From: Victivallis lenta
GTDB taxonomy: Bacteria > Verrucomicrobiota > Lentisphaeria > Victivallales > Victivallaceae
Length of the DNA: 64,000 nt
Direction: 5' to 3'
Assembly: GCF_009695545.1 (NCBI RefSeq)
Contig: NZ_VUNS01000011.1
Span: forward strand, 1-64,000
The notes below the pieces were generated by a model. That model ran no database searches and was not told the DNA's origin. It saw only the letters and a list, made by a program, of their open reading frames with translations. The position numbers and the translations under genes were made by a program. Of this stretch, positions 8,440 through 18,600 are shown one piece after another; the first letter of the stretch is position 1, and the number at the start of each line of letters is the position of its first letter.

Positions 8440-9938
8440 ATGACCGCGTTTACATAGCGATTGACCTGAAATCCTTTTATGCCTCGGTGGAGTGCGCCGA
8501 CCGGAAACTCGACCCGTTGACGACCAATCTTGTGGTTGCCGACCAGTCCCGGACGGACAAGACGATCTGTCTCGCGGTTTCCCCGGCGCTGAAAGCCTGC
8601 GGCATCCCCGGACGGCCGCGCCTGTTCGAAGTGGTGCAGAAGGTCCGGCAGGTCAACGCCCAGCGGCAGCGCATCGCGCCGGGACACCGATTCAGCGGCA
8701 AGTCCGTGAGCGCCCCGGAACTGGCGGCGAACCCGTCTTTGGAACTGGACTACATCGTCGCCGTGCCGCGCATGGCACGTTACATCGAGGTCAGCTCTCA
8801 GATTTACGACATCTACCTGAAATACGTCTCACCGGACGACATTCACGTCTATTCCATCGACGAAGTGTTCATCGATGCGACCCCGTATTTGAAACTCTAC
8901 AAACTCTCTGCCTGCGATTTTGCCGTGAAGCTGATCCGAGAAGTCCTCGCCGCCACCGGGATCACTGCGACTGCGGGGATCGGCACGAATCTGTATCTTG
9001 CCAAAGTCGCAATGGATATTGTGGCAAAACACATTCCTGCAGACGAAAACGGGGTTCGAGTCGCCGAACTGGACGAGCAGTCCTACCGGGAGAAACTCTG
9101 GACGCACCGACCGCTGACAGACTTCTGGCGAGTTGGCAAAGGTTACGCCGCTAAACTGGAATCCCTGGGGCTGCGGACAATGGGCGATGTCGCCCGGATG
9201 TCGGTCAAGTGCGAGGATGTCCTTTACCGGACCTTCGGCGTCAATGCGGAACTGCTGATCGACCATGCCTGGGGCTGGGAACCGGTCACCATTGCGGAGA
9301 TCAAGGCATACAAACCGGAGAACAACAGCATCAGTTCCGGTCAGGTGCTGCAGGACCCGTATGAATTCGACAAAGGGAAACTGGTCGCCCGTGAGATGAC
9401 CGACCAGCTGGTGCTCGATCTCGTGGAAAAACATCTCGTGACCGATCAGCTGGTCCTGACCGTGGGATATGACGCCTCCAATCTGACCGATTCGGACCGC
9501 CGCATGAGATATGCCGGGCCGGTTCGAATCGACCATTACGGCAGAGAGATTCCCAAGGAGGCACACGGCTCGGTTAACCTTGATCGCTTCACCTCATCCG
9601 GCAGAATTATTACGGATGCCATGATGAAACTGTTCGACCGCCGCGTCGATCCGAATCTGCTGGTTCGGCGCATCACCGTTGTGGCGGCGCACGTCCTTAA
9701 CGAGAAGGATGTCCCCGCCGCCCCGGAGGAACAGCCCGATCTCTTTACGGATTACGAGGCTCTGGAAAAACAGAAAGCGGCGGAACAGGCGGAGCTGGAC
9801 AAGGAGAAGCGTCTTCAGCAGGCAGTTCTCAACATCAAAAAACGTATGGGAGCGAATGCCATCCTCAAGGGCATGAATCTGGAGAAAGGCGCGACAGGCA
9901 AGGTGCGGAACGAACAGATAGGAGGACATCGGAAATGA
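8436..9938 (+). CDS. Y-family DNA polymerase (UmuC/DinB-like)
   Basis: 500 residues. Error-prone translesion polymerase. Visible motifs: AIDLKSFYASVECADRKLDP at the N-terminus with the first catalytic Asp, HVYSIDEVFIDATPYLKLY with the second acidic pair, TATAGIGTNLYLAKVAMDI, and FWRVGKGYAAKLESLGLRTM of the thumb. The length and the C-terminal tail (coiled charged segment with KKRMGANAILKGMN) fit the UvrX/YqjW-type polymerases of mobile elements rather than chromosomal DinB. It overlaps both neighbours and is followed by a YolD-like gene, the usual partner. Probably damage-induced mutagenesis. Confidence 0.92.
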   Translation: MNDRVYIAIDLKSFYASVECADRKLDPLTTNLVVADQSRTDKTICLAVSPALKACGIPGRPRLFEVVQKVRQVNAQRQRIAPGHRFSGKSVSAPELAANPSLELDYIVAVPRMARYIEVSSQIYDIYLKYVSPDDIHVYSIDEVFIDATPYLKLYKLSACDFAVKLIREVLAATGITATAGIGTNLYLAKVAMDIVAKHIPADENGVRVAELDEQSYREKLWTHRPLTDFWRVGKGYAAKLESLGLRTMGDVARMSVKCEDVLYRTFGVNAELLIDHAWGWEPVTIAEIKAYKPENNSISSGQVLQDPYEFDKGKLVAREMTDQLVLDLVEKHLVTDQLVLTVGYDASNLTDSDRRMRYAGPVRIDHYGREIPKEAHGSVNLDRFTSSGRIITDAMMKLFDRRVDPNLLVRRITVVAAHVLNEKDVPAAPEEQPDLFTDYEALEKQKAAEQAELDKEKRLQQAVLNIKKRMGANAILKGMNLEKGATGKVRNEQIGGHRK

Positions 9939-10366
9939 ACAGTCCTTATGCCGACATCATCCACTTGCCGCACCACGTCTCGCAGAACCATCCGCAGATG
10001 CCGATGCTCGACAGAGCCGCACAGTTCGCGCCATTTGCCGCGCTGACGGGATATGATGACAGTATTGCTGAGGCCGGACGGCTCACGACGGAACGCCGGG
10101 AACTAAGTGAACAGGAACAGAACGAACTTAACAGGAGATTCGATTTCCTGATAAGCAGGTTGAAAGGTTCCTCCGAGGTGGATATAGTACACTTCGTTCC
10201 GGACGTGCGAAAACCCGGCGGAGAATATCAAACGACTACGGGATCAATAAAGAATATATCTCTTCCAGAACGAATCATAACTTTGGATACCGGGGTGATC
10301 ATTCATCTGGATGATATTTCGTATATTGGCGGATCAATTTTCTCCGAAATGATGGAGGATTCGTGA
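9935..10366 (+). CDS. YolD-like partner protein of the Y-family polymerase
   Basis: 143 residues. The opening MNSPYADIIHLPHHVSQNHP and RAAQFAPFAALTGYDDSIAE is characteristic of the small proteins encoded directly after UvrX-type polymerases; the C-terminal half is the YolD-like beta fold with DTGVIIHLDDISYIGG. YolD proteins are thought to act like UmuD-type partners that regulate the polymerase. ATGA overlap with the polymerase stop shows translational coupling. Function assignment rests on context and family pattern. Confidence 0.75.
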   Translation: MNSPYADIIHLPHHVSQNHPQMPMLDRAAQFAPFAALTGYDDSIAEAGRLTTERRELSEQEQNELNRRFDFLISRLKGSSEVDIVHFVPDVRKPGGEYQTTTGSIKNISLPERIITLDTGVIIHLDDISYIGGSIFSEMMEDS

Positions 10367-10461
10367 AATGTTGTTACCGCTTTTAGCAGAGAGGCTCATT
10401 CAATTTTAACATATGATTGAAACAGAATTCGCTGATTGTGCGTAATTTCAAGAGGTGAAAA

Positions 10462-11115
10462 ATGGCTGCGGCAATGAGGATCTATCATGCGGGGGATCTT
10501 TTTGATTTCAAACATCTTTCTGGCAACCGCCTGCTGAGCGATGCTGTTCAAAAGGTCTCCCATGGCTTTTATCAGACGATTCTGCCCCAGGATACAGAAG
10601 GGAACCAGCTTCGCAACACCAGTATCCGGAATGGTGATCTGAAACTGGTCATGAGCTGTCATCTGGCTCTTTTTAATTTTGACGGAACAGATCTTGACTC
10701 CGGAACCGTGGTCGAGTTTATGATCACCAAGATGCTGGATATTCCTTGTGTCCTCCTGCGGACGGACTTCCGAAATGCCGGGGATCAAACAGTCTCCAGC
10801 GATCCATGGAATTTGATGTGTTCGGATTACCCCCGCTCATTGACAGTGCGGATCCATGCTATGAATCTCTATCATCAGTACGTATCCGGTCCGGATGGTT
10901 TAAGCGCTTATCTGGGCGAGATCGCCACACAGGTCATTTCCGGATTTGATCGTGTTCGCACCATGCCTTCCTTGTTTCAAGGCGATTTGGCAAAAGCGGA
11001 AAAAATCTATTCCTGGGTTGCCGAGGCCTGTGGAAATGAACTGGGCAAGGTAATGACAAAAGAGCGGATTGAGCAGATTGTCAGAGAAAAAGCAGAACTG
11101 GATTTGCTCTCATAA
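10462..11115 (+). CDS. Nucleoside 2-deoxyribosyltransferase-like protein
   Basis: 217 residues. Starts with the fold signature IYHAGDLFDFKHLSGNRLLS, followed by LPQDTEGNQLRNTSIRNGDL, a motif like LALFNFDGTDLDSGTVVEFM with the Glu that acts as nucleophile in nucleoside deoxyribosyltransferases, and the DIPCVLLRTDFR strand. Members exchange or hydrolyse the N-glycosidic bond of deoxynucleosides or nucleotides. AAGAGGTG precedes the ATG at 10462. It stands 95 bases after the YolD-like gene. Role could be nucleotide salvage or nucleotide-depleting defence; the sequence does not separate these. Confidence 0.8.
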   Translation: MAAAMRIYHAGDLFDFKHLSGNRLLSDAVQKVSHGFYQTILPQDTEGNQLRNTSIRNGDLKLVMSCHLALFNFDGTDLDSGTVVEFMITKMLDIPCVLLRTDFRNAGDQTVSSDPWNLMCSDYPRSLTVRIHAMNLYHQYVSGPDGLSAYLGEIATQVISGFDRVRTMPSLFQGDLAKAEKIYSWVAEACGNELGKVMTKERIEQIVREKAELDLLS

Positions 11116-11209
11116 TTTAAGCGCATGAATGGCGATATAAAGTACAGTTTTCTGTAATACAAATAACCGTTCACGCCTATGCGGATGAAGCACTCAGAGA
11201 AGAACTGAA

Positions 11210-11902
11210 ATGAGTTATACAGAGTATCATGACACGTTGAGCAAATTCGTCCGGCTGCGTGTGCGTCCCTCAACTCTTCCTGCTTTCGGCTTCCATAGCG
11301 AAGACGGATTCGGCTGGTTATATACAGTTCCCATTGATGGTACGCCCCTTGAATGCCACGTATCCATCTCCGCCAAGGGAGTTGTCTCCGAGAGGGTGCT
11401 GGACTCCGAGTCCGGGGATGAATACACCCTGTATCGAGTGGCAAATGCAAACGGGAGGTTTGTCGGTCTGGTGCGTAAAGCGGTCACATCGCTCCTGAAA
11501 CGGCTAGCCGCATCCTGCTTTGAGCGGAATGTCTTTATCCAAAATCAGAGCCGTGAACTGCTTGAAACTGTCAGGAGTCAGTGGGGAGAAGAACTTGAAT
11601 TCCTCTGGGAAGACAGTCCTGAATCTGCTGTACTGCGCAGGGCGGACACGGGGAAATGGTATGCAGTGATGATGCGGCTTCCCAAACGGAAATTCGGTCT
11701 GGCGGATGATTCCATATCGGAGTTTATTCTCCTGCGCATACCAAATGAAAAAAGAGATACAACTCTCGCCGACAGGCGTTTCCTGTCTGCCTTCCATATG
11801 AACAAGCGGACGTGGTTCGCTATTCAGCTGGACGGGCATATGAAGATTACGGAAATTCTACACTTGGTCGAATGTTCACGAGATCAGGCAGTCAAAAAGT
11901 GA
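11210..11902 (+). CDS. MmcQ/YjbR-like protein with N-terminal extension
   Basis: 230 residues. The C-terminal ~110 residues match the MmcQ/YjbR (CyaY-like DNA-binding) family: GKWYAVMMRLPKRKFGLADD, a strand with FILLRIPNEK, and the terminal FHMNKRTWFAIQLDGHMKIT with EILHLVECS. The first ~90 residues (TLPAFGFHSEDGFGWLYTVP) form an extra beta-rich region sometimes found on these proteins. Biochemical role is unknown; the family has a double-wing DNA-binding fold. The gene ends 16 bases before the antisense IS66-type remnant. Confidence 0.75.
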   Translation: MSYTEYHDTLSKFVRLRVRPSTLPAFGFHSEDGFGWLYTVPIDGTPLECHVSISAKGVVSERVLDSESGDEYTLYRVANANGRFVGLVRKAVTSLLKRLAASCFERNVFIQNQSRELLETVRSQWGEELEFLWEDSPESAVLRRADTGKWYAVMMRLPKRKFGLADDSISEFILLRIPNEKRDTTLADRRFLSAFHMNKRTWFAIQLDGHMKITEILHLVECSRDQAVKK

Positions 11903-11917
11903 TCTCCCGTGTAAAGA

Positions 11918-12202
11918 CTACAGCTCAGCCGATCTTTTTTTTGCAAGATCAACAACGTCAATCTGCCGCCCATCAAGATTTCTCCGGCAATGGAAACTCC
12001 TACGATGTATTTCCCCAATGCTTTCTTTCGACGATTCCGGGTCGCTCACATCATCCTGGCGTGCCTTTTCCAACACTCGGATCCAGCGACGTGTACTTTC
12101 GTAAGGAAGTTCTTTCAGTTCGCTGTATTCTTGAATCGTCAGACCGCTGTCCCAATATTCGGACAGTTGCGCCTCCCAATAATCTCGTCCTTCGCGTCCC
12201 AT
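11918..12202 (-). pseudogene. IS66-type accessory ORF remnant, copy 1
   Basis: 94 residues, starting MGREGRDYWEAQLSEYWDSG and continuing LTIQEYSELKELPYESTRRW, the HTH-like N-terminal part of IS66-family OrfA/TnpA accessory proteins. The C-terminal beta strand that normally ends the family (I-x-I-x-x-G-F-D-x-x-T-L) is missing and replaced by an unrelated tail, so this looks decayed. No IS66 TnpB or TnpC gene is present nearby. It is a diverged duplicate of the next feature, offset by about 375 bases. Confidence 0.65.
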
Positions 12203-12253
12203 GCCGTCCTCCCATTATTACGGTTTGTGGAAGAACATACCACACTGTCTGAC

Positions 12254-12577
12254 TCAAATCCAGATGGGGCTGGCTGGGCGCTTACCGGACAGCGTAGTGC
12301 CGTCAAAACCTTTTGCCACTGCAATTTCTATGCCGTCAATCAGCAGCCGAATCCCTGAGTTATCATTCGCATTGGTCTGCAAAGGCTTGATCTCTACCAG
12401 CTCCAGCGATTCCGATTCGCCCGTATCGGCCTGGCGCGCCTTTTGTAACACTCGGATCCAACGACGTACACTTTCGTAAGGCAGCTCTTTCAAGTCACTG
12501 TACTCTTGGATCGTCAAACCGCTGTCCCAATACTCCGAAAGTTGCTCTACCCAATAATCCCGTCCTTCGCGTCCCAT
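12254..12577 (-). pseudogene. IS66-type accessory ORF remnant, copy 2
   Basis: 107 residues. Same N-terminus as the neighbouring copy (MGREGRDYWVEQLSEYWDSG), here keeping the later family segment GIRLLIDGIEIAVAKGFDGT followed by a frame that runs into non-homologous sequence (SGKRPASPIWI). The coding copy is preceded on its own strand by GGGAGGAAT. Lack of the other two IS66 genes means it cannot transpose by itself. The pair, with similar 5' flanks, looks like a tandem duplication inside an old insertion. Confidence 0.65.
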
Positions 12578-12766
12578 GTATTCCTCCCATTATTCTGGTT
12601 TGTGGAAGAACATAACACGCATGCAATCTCAAATCCAGATGTAGCTCACCGGGCGGTTACCGGTGTTGTCTGCATCGGCCTCCCGCGCCTGCCGGTTGAT
12701 TCTTTTCCCCTCAGAAGAGCGGAGAAAAAACAGAAAACGTCCGAGAGCTCAACCCGGGAAAGAATT

Positions 12767-12802
12767 GTGCGGGGGGCTCCACTCTCGTGGTTCCCCCCGC
12801 AC
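12767..12802. terminator. Strong hairpin downstream of the xylanase gene
   Basis: GTGCGGGGGG (12767-12776) pairs with CCCCCCGCAC (12793-12802). An inner CCAC/GTGG stem closes a TCTC tetraloop. It lies 37 bases past the stop of the minus-strand GH10 gene and probably ends that transcript, though the following T-run on the minus strand is weak. Confidence 0.55.
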
Positions 12803-12838
12803 ACCGGATTCTCCGCGAAACGTCGTTGCGAAAAAGCG

Positions 12839-14176
12839 TTATTCCGAAAGGGCAAACGGATACTCATTCTCTCCGCGCGGAGTCAGCGAGACATGCTCGC
12901 ATGTTCCGAGAAACTTCAGATCGTATTCGCCGTAAAAACCGTTCCAGACAGCTTCCCCGTTCTCATCCGTGGCGACAGTGGTTTCCGTGTGCCATTCGTG
13001 ATTGATGAGCGAATCCAAAATCCGGTAAGAGGGTTTTTCAGTGAAATCCGGACCGATGAGGCCGGCATTGAATCGGCTTTCATCACCATAGGCAGTTCCG
13101 TCGCATAGATTCCAGTAAACGATGGACTGGCAGTTTTTCTGGCTGAACCAGACCCGGTAGAAGTTTCTCAGAAGTTCCCCCTGTATCTCCCGGGCAATGT
13201 CCCGGGGAAACTCCGGGTAGCACGGCAAGGAAATTTCCGAAATGTGGAGCGGAAGATTCAACTGCCCGAGCTGATCCATCACCTGCAGGAGATGGGCCGG
13301 ATCAAAGAAACTTCCGGTTTCCATTCTCACCGCACTCTCCACATCCCCGTACAAATGGAACTGCAGGCCTAGCCCGTCCAGTTTGGCGCCGCGCCTCAGG
13401 AGGCGGTCAGCGAGAAGAAACATGGGCGAACTGTCATGAGCGAAGGACCGGAAAGAGATATCGGTTCCGTCGTTGTAGATGAATTCGTCCATGACGGGAA
13501 AATATTTTTCCGCCATTTGAAAGGTTTGATACACATAATCCGGCGGGACGGTCGCATCGCCGATGGTCGGACATTTCCGCGGATGATAGGTGAATGATTC
13601 GTTGACCACATCCCATTTCCGGATTCTTGTTCCATAGCGGCGGCCAAGTTCCATGATCCGTTTTTCCAACAGGAACATGACCTCGCGGGAATCCTTCGGA
13701 AGCCACGAAGGGACAAAGTTGTCGCAGAAGATCCAATGTCCCTTCGGCGCAATCCGGTTCTCCTCGCACCAGTCGATCACGAGATCTGCGGGCGGTCGAC
13801 GTTCCATCACAGGACTGTCCGCGGAATAGCGGAATTCCCCCCGCTCCGGTTCTGTCGAATCCCAGAAAAGCGGGACAACCGCCTCATTGAAAACCCTGCG
13901 GAAGAACTCTTCGTATGCCGCATTCTTCTCGTTGTCGGAAAAGTCTTTCAGTTTGAAGGCATTGCATCCGAATTTAAAATCGTGTCCCGTCTGGCGGATC
14001 CTGATTTCGCAATTTTTCAGCGGCCTTCCGGCGCGATCTTTCAGAAGGATCGTTCCCCATCCCATGCGATTGCGCTTGATATCCAGCTCCACGCGTTCCC
14101 ATGTTCCGGCTTTCGGATGTTCAAATTTGCGCAGCAGTTGTCTGGCCAAATCGCGTGATTTTTTTTCGTCGAACAT
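12839..14176 (-). CDS. Family GH10 endo-beta-1,4-xylanase-like glycosidase, cytoplasmic
   Basis: 445 residues. Expected to hydrolyse beta-1,4-xylan or xylo-oligosaccharides with retention. The (beta/alpha)8 GH10 pattern is clear: the acid/base motif KWDVVNES with Glu193, FHLYGDVE and the nucleophile motif HISEIS with Glu314, plus a closing WNLCDGTAYGD strand. About 60 residues before the barrel form a small beta domain; a C-terminal domain of ~60 residues follows (DENGEAVWNGFYGEYDL). No signal peptide is seen, so it should act on imported oligosaccharides. ATG 14176 follows GGGAGGA (14181-14187). Divergently transcribed from an AraC regulator. Confidence 0.9.
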   Translation of the reverse strand: MFDEKKSRDLARQLLRKFEHPKAGTWERVELDIKRNRMGWGTILLKDRAGRPLKNCEIRIRQTGHDFKFGCNAFKLKDFSDNEKNAAYEEFFRRVFNEAVVPLFWDSTEPERGEFRYSADSPVMERRPPADLVIDWCEENRIAPKGHWIFCDNFVPSWLPKDSREVMFLLEKRIMELGRRYGTRIRKWDVVNESFTYHPRKCPTIGDATVPPDYVYQTFQMAEKYFPVMDEFIYNDGTDISFRSFAHDSSPMFLLADRLLRRGAKLDGLGLQFHLYGDVESAVRMETGSFFDPAHLLQVMDQLGQLNLPLHISEISLPCYPEFPRDIAREIQGELLRNFYRVWFSQKNCQSIVYWNLCDGTAYGDESRFNAGLIGPDFTEKPSYRILDSLINHEWHTETTVATDENGEAVWNGFYGEYDLKFLGTCEHVSLTPRGENEYPFALSE

Positions 14177-14308
14177 AGATTCCTCCCAACTTGTTTCAGA
14201 AAAATCAAACCTGTGACTTCCGAATACTATATCACTGAAATATTTGAAAAAAAGTGAAATCACGGTATATTATATTTGAAAATGCGGAATGACATTTGGT
14301 AAATCATC
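14177..14308. promoter_or_regulatory. Divergent intergenic region between GH10 and AraC genes
   Basis: A 132-base AT-rich gap with start codons facing outwards. TATATCACTGAAATATTTG and TATATTATATTTG segments could supply -10 elements in both directions, and it is the natural site for AraC-type operator binding. I could not define individual boxes with confidence. Confidence 0.4.
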
Positions 14309-15229
14309 ATGTTGAAATTCGATTCCCTTCAGACACTTTTTTCAGATCTGAATCCGAAGTGTTATTACAGCAGCGGGCGGACACGTTATTACCAGAGAGA
14401 ACACCACGACATTTTACGCTGGCGGCAATCTTCGGAGGAGATGGAGAAGATGCTGCTCCGCTGTACGCTGTATTGCAGAACACGCTCATGGGTCGGGGAT
14501 TACCACCGCAGAGAGTATCCGCCCTTTCTGAACATCGGTCTGATTCATTCCGGAGAAACAGCCATCCGGAGCGGAGGCCGATGTTACCTGGCCAAACCCG
14601 GAGATCTTTTTTTTCTTGCTCCGGAAACGAAATATGAACTGTTGACTCCCCGCAGCTGCGAGCGATCTGCGCTTCTGATTTCCGGACCGGTTCTGGAGTC
14701 GATTCTGCGTGAGGGGGAAGGAACTCGAAGCCCGTTTTTTTCAGCCGGGGATGCAGCGGTCGCGGAACGGTGGTTTGATCGAATGAATGTTCTTCTTCCG
14801 GAATCATTTCGGCTTCCGGTCTGCCGGGAAATTTCGGGTCTCTGTTTCGAACTGCTCCAATATCTGAGTTGTCCGGCTCAGAAACCGGCCCTGCCCGCCA
14901 TCCTGCAAAATGTTTTGGAAAAACTCAGACAGGATTACGGAAAATCCATTGAGATGAAATCTCTCGCTGATTCTTCCGGAATCAGTGTTTCCACGCTGAC
15001 CCGCCTGTTCAAACAACATCTCGGGAAAACTCCGCACCAGTATCTGATCGGACTGCGGATGCGTCAGGCGGCACGTCTGCTGGAACAAAACTCATTTTCC
15101 GTGAAGGAAATCGCCGGACTGGTCGGCTACGGAAACGCCTTGAACTTCTCCACGGAATTCCGGAAATTTTTCGGAAGATCTCCTCGAAGCTGGAGAACAG
15201 CAGGTTCTTCTCCGACAAGCCGCCGCTGA
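14309..15229 (+). CDS. AraC-family transcriptional regulator
   Basis: 306 residues. The C-terminal ~100 residues are a double HTH of the AraC type: LADSSGISVSTLTRLFKQHL, GKTPHQYLIGLRMRQAARLL, FSVKEIAGLVGYGNALNFST and EFRKFFGRSPRSW. The N-terminal part is a cupin-like sensing domain (CYLAKPGDLFFLAPETKYEL). Such regulators sense sugars and activate carbohydrate genes. Head-to-head orientation with the GH10 gene makes that gene the likely target. Start as given is the first ATG of the frame after the AT-rich gap. Confidence 0.88.
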   Translation: MLKFDSLQTLFSDLNPKCYYSSGRTRYYQREHHDILRWRQSSEEMEKMLLRCTLYCRTRSWVGDYHRREYPPFLNIGLIHSGETAIRSGGRCYLAKPGDLFFLAPETKYELLTPRSCERSALLISGPVLESILREGEGTRSPFFSAGDAAVAERWFDRMNVLLPESFRLPVCREISGLCFELLQYLSCPAQKPALPAILQNVLEKLRQDYGKSIEMKSLADSSGISVSTLTRLFKQHLGKTPHQYLIGLRMRQAARLLEQNSFSVKEIAGLVGYGNALNFSTEFRKFFGRSPRSWRTAGSSPTSRR

Positions 15230-15268
15230 AGATCGCCCGACAGGGAATCAACATTCCCGCAAAGCGCC

Positions 15269-15585
15269 GACGGCGATGATGTAATCGCCGGATTCATCAA
15301 ACCGGCCATTGAAAGTCCGGTACTTTGCGGCTGCGGATACTCGAGTGCCTCGATCTGCATGGCGAATCGACGGTCAGCGAGATCATCTCCGGAGTCTCCG
15401 GTCCGCAGAGCGCGGTTTCGCAGCATCTGAACAAGATGCGTCTGGCCGGGATCGTCGCATGCCGCCGTGAGGGCCGGCAGATCTTCTATCGGATCGCGGC
15501 GGTCAATGCGGTTACGATTTTGAACTGTCTGCGCAGCAAATACCGTTCTCTGCGCGAATCCGGTTCTCCGGAAGCGCGGACGTAA
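15269..15585 (+). pseudogene. ArsR-type HTH fragment with probable frameshift
   Basis: The frame from 15325 (TTG) gives 86 residues with the ArsR winged-helix: RLRILECLDLHGESTVSEII, QSAVSQHLNKMRLAGIVACR, REGRQIFYRI. The usual helix before the RLRIL segment is missing in this frame, but it appears in the frame just upstream (15269-15322), reading DDVIAGFIKPAIESPV. A one- or two-base indel near 15322-15325 would join them. No upstream ATG is found in that frame. Probably a decayed regulator, or a sequencing error. It ends 33 bases before the convergent GH2-like gene. Confidence 0.5.
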
Positions 15586-15617
15586 AAGATACGCGCCTCC
15601 GGAGAGAATCATCCGGT

Positions 15618-18600
15618 TCAGTATTGCCGGATCCAGTCCGGATTGTAGTTGTAGTCGCGGTCGCCGCCGGGGTAGAGCCGCTTCCAGAAGCTCGTGACGC
15701 CGTCGGTGTTGGAGAGCTGGATTGCGGCGTCGACGAGTCCGCCGGGTTTCTTCCGGCTCTCGACCCGGATGACGAGCGTGTTTTCTCCCGGCTTGAGCAA
15801 TCCGTCCGGAATCCGGTAGACGCGGCGGCCTGCGGCGGAGGAGCCGATCTCTTTTCCGTTCAGGAAAGTGCGGTCTGAGCTGTTGATGGTTCCGAGTTCG
15901 GCGCGCATGTTCTTCGCCGTGGCCTGTTCCGCGGTCAGTTTGAAGCGCAGCCGGTAGAAGCTCACCCCAGCGTAGTCGCGTTCGAGAAACGCCTCGTAAC
16001 CGACTCCGGGCCGGACCGATTCGCCGCCGAGTGTCTGCTGACCGCTGAGCCATTTGCCGGAACCGTCGAACCCGGACTGCCGGTTTTCGGCGAGTCCCTC
16101 GTCATTCGGGTCGAGCGAGAACTCCCAGCGCAGATTTCGTAGCGGAATCGTGAGACTGCGATCCGGCAGATAGGGCGATGCGCTGTTCGCCAGGGCCGCG
16201 CCGTGTGACGTCAGCACTGCGGAGATCAGACGGGCATATTTCGCAGCGGCCATTTTCCCCGTGTCGAAGCTCTCCGGCGTGAGCGAACTGAAGAAGTAGC
16301 TGCCGCAGCCATGGTTCACCCGGACCAGAACCGCCGGGGAGGTCGCGTCCGCACTCTTCGGAAACCTGGAAAATTCCGGCAGTTCGGGTTTGCCGCGCCA
16401 GTAGAGTTCGCATTCGCTCCATCCCTCCATCCAGTTTCCGTTTCCGGGAGTGAGCGTGACTGCTTTTTCCGTCTTCGCGGAGCGTTTCATTTCCATCGGG
16501 AACGGCAGCCACGAACCGTACCAGTTCCCGCCAGTGTGCAGATAGAGAATCTTCCCGCCGTTGTAGACGTAGTCGGAGAGTTGGAGACTCCGTTTTTCGA
16601 GCTCCTTCCAGTCGGGGTCGGAGAGGATCAGCAGCCGGAGCGAGGCGAGGTTTTCGAGGTCGCTTTCGCGATAGCGGACGCCGAATTTGTCGAGCAGCGC
16701 TCTGCCTTTTTCTCCTCCGGAGAACCCGACCTCCCCATATGCCGGGCGACGTTCGGCGAGATAGTCGATCATGCGGCAGAACACGGTGGTCGCAACCGGG
16801 TCGAGCAGCAGTCGTTCGCCGATTTCGAGCTGAGAGCCGATCCAACCGCCGTTCGGGCCGCGGTACTCCAGCAGCGGCGTCTGATAGAGGTCGAAGCCGC
16901 TGACCAGCAGCGACAGGAGGTTTCCGGTCTGCGGGCGGCGGAAGACGTTGGCCGCGACCATGCCGCGGTTGCCCCAGTCGGTCCAGGAGGCGTTCGACCA
17001 GACGTGTCCCGGTTCGGCGATGCCGTAGGCCGGATCCAGCGAGTGACTGCCGCGCCAGTAGGAGAAATCCACGTCGGAAAATCCCTCCAGCACGGGGTGT
17101 GAGGGGGCGTTGATGAACGCCTGACGGCTGCGGATTTTCATCAGCTCCGGCGAGGCGTTCCGGGGCTGTTCCATCACGAGTGTCCGGATTCCGCGTTTGT
17201 CGGCGAGCGCGGAGAAGTCGGGCAGGTCCTTCCGGTCGCGGATTGCGCCGGGAGCGACCACGAGCGGCAGCGCCGGGTCGAGCCGGTCGAATGTATTGAC
17301 CGGGACGATCTCGTAGCCGAGCTGTTTCAGCGCCGAAACGAATTCCGGCTTTCCGCCGTAGAGCGCTATTTTCCGGACGGCCGGGAGAACCTGCGGGAAG
17401 AGCTGGATCTTCTGCGCGGCGGCGAGTTCCGGCGCATCGGGCGCATCGGAAAGATACCGCACATGCAAAGTATACTCCCGCCGGACGCCCGTTTTCGGCA
17501 GCTTCAGCTCGAATGGAACGATCTTTTGGGTGAACGGGGCGAGTCGCAGCGGCAATTCGGTTTTCGCCGCCGCCGCGCCGGAACCGTCGAGCAGGACGAT
17601 TTCGACCGTGCCGTCCAGCGTTTTTTCTCCCATGTGGATGACGCCGAATCCCTTGCGGAGTGTCTCCCCGCTCCAGAAGGCGTGGTCGTCCTCGTAGTAA
17701 TCCCTGCCCGCTCCGACGATTTTGCAGATGGTTTTTTTCATCGCCTGCCGGAACGGGGTCGAAACGAGATTCGGGCGGAAATCGAGCTCCGGTCCGAACG
17801 GATCGAAGAGCGGCAGCACATGGGAGCCGATCAGCGATTCCGGTTTCACGCCGGGCCGCGTCAGGTCGCCGTCGAGCCGCGGGGCGGGCGGGCATGAGCG
17901 CGCCGCCGTGAGAAAGCGGCCCGAAACATACTCGAACGGCGCGAGGCCGGAGAGCCCGTCGTACCGCCAGAAAAAGACCGTCCGGTTCACCGATTCGGCC
18001 AGAATCTTCGCGTAGAAGTCGGCAATGAAATCGTATTCCAGGTTTTGATCAAACCCGTCGTGTCCGGAGCCGGCGGCGAGCAGGTCGTTGCGGGCGCCGT
18101 CCCAGGCGAATGTCGCCGTGACGGTTTTTTCGCGGTAGGCGGCGGGCCCGAGGATGCGCGCGGCGTTCTCCAGCCAGTAGTAGAACTCCGGCTTGTTGCG
18201 GATCTGACCCCACAGATTCAGATGGGCGTAGGAGCCGTGGTACGGAATGGCGTATTCTCCACAGTAGACCGTTACGGCGCGCTCTTTCGAGTAACGCTCG
18301 AAAAACGCCGCCAGTTCCGCGAACGGCGCGCCCCAGGTGTGATAGAGGTGGATTCCGTAGGCATTTTTCACATGGCCGGAGGCGCCGGTCAGCACTTCGG
18401 CGTCCGGGAAATATTCGTGCACGTGATCGGCGACGAGATTGAGTTTCTCCGAGCGGATCGTCGGATCGCCGGGAAGATTCGGATCGCCGCCGCTGCGGAG
18501 TTCCTCCGTGCCGTCCGGCAGGCGGTAGAGATGCTCCTTCGCGTTTCTCGACATCGCGGTGTAGGCCGGATTGTTCGCACTTGCCGACATCTGATAATAG

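Noticed and set aside
12646-12867. 73-residue ORF on the - strand
   Set aside because: Low protein-like character and contains the strong hairpin; overlaps the GH10 end.
16102-17895. 597-residue ORF on the - strand
   Set aside because: Same-strand alternative frame of the GH2-like gene, made almost only of Arg/Ala/Pro/Gly.
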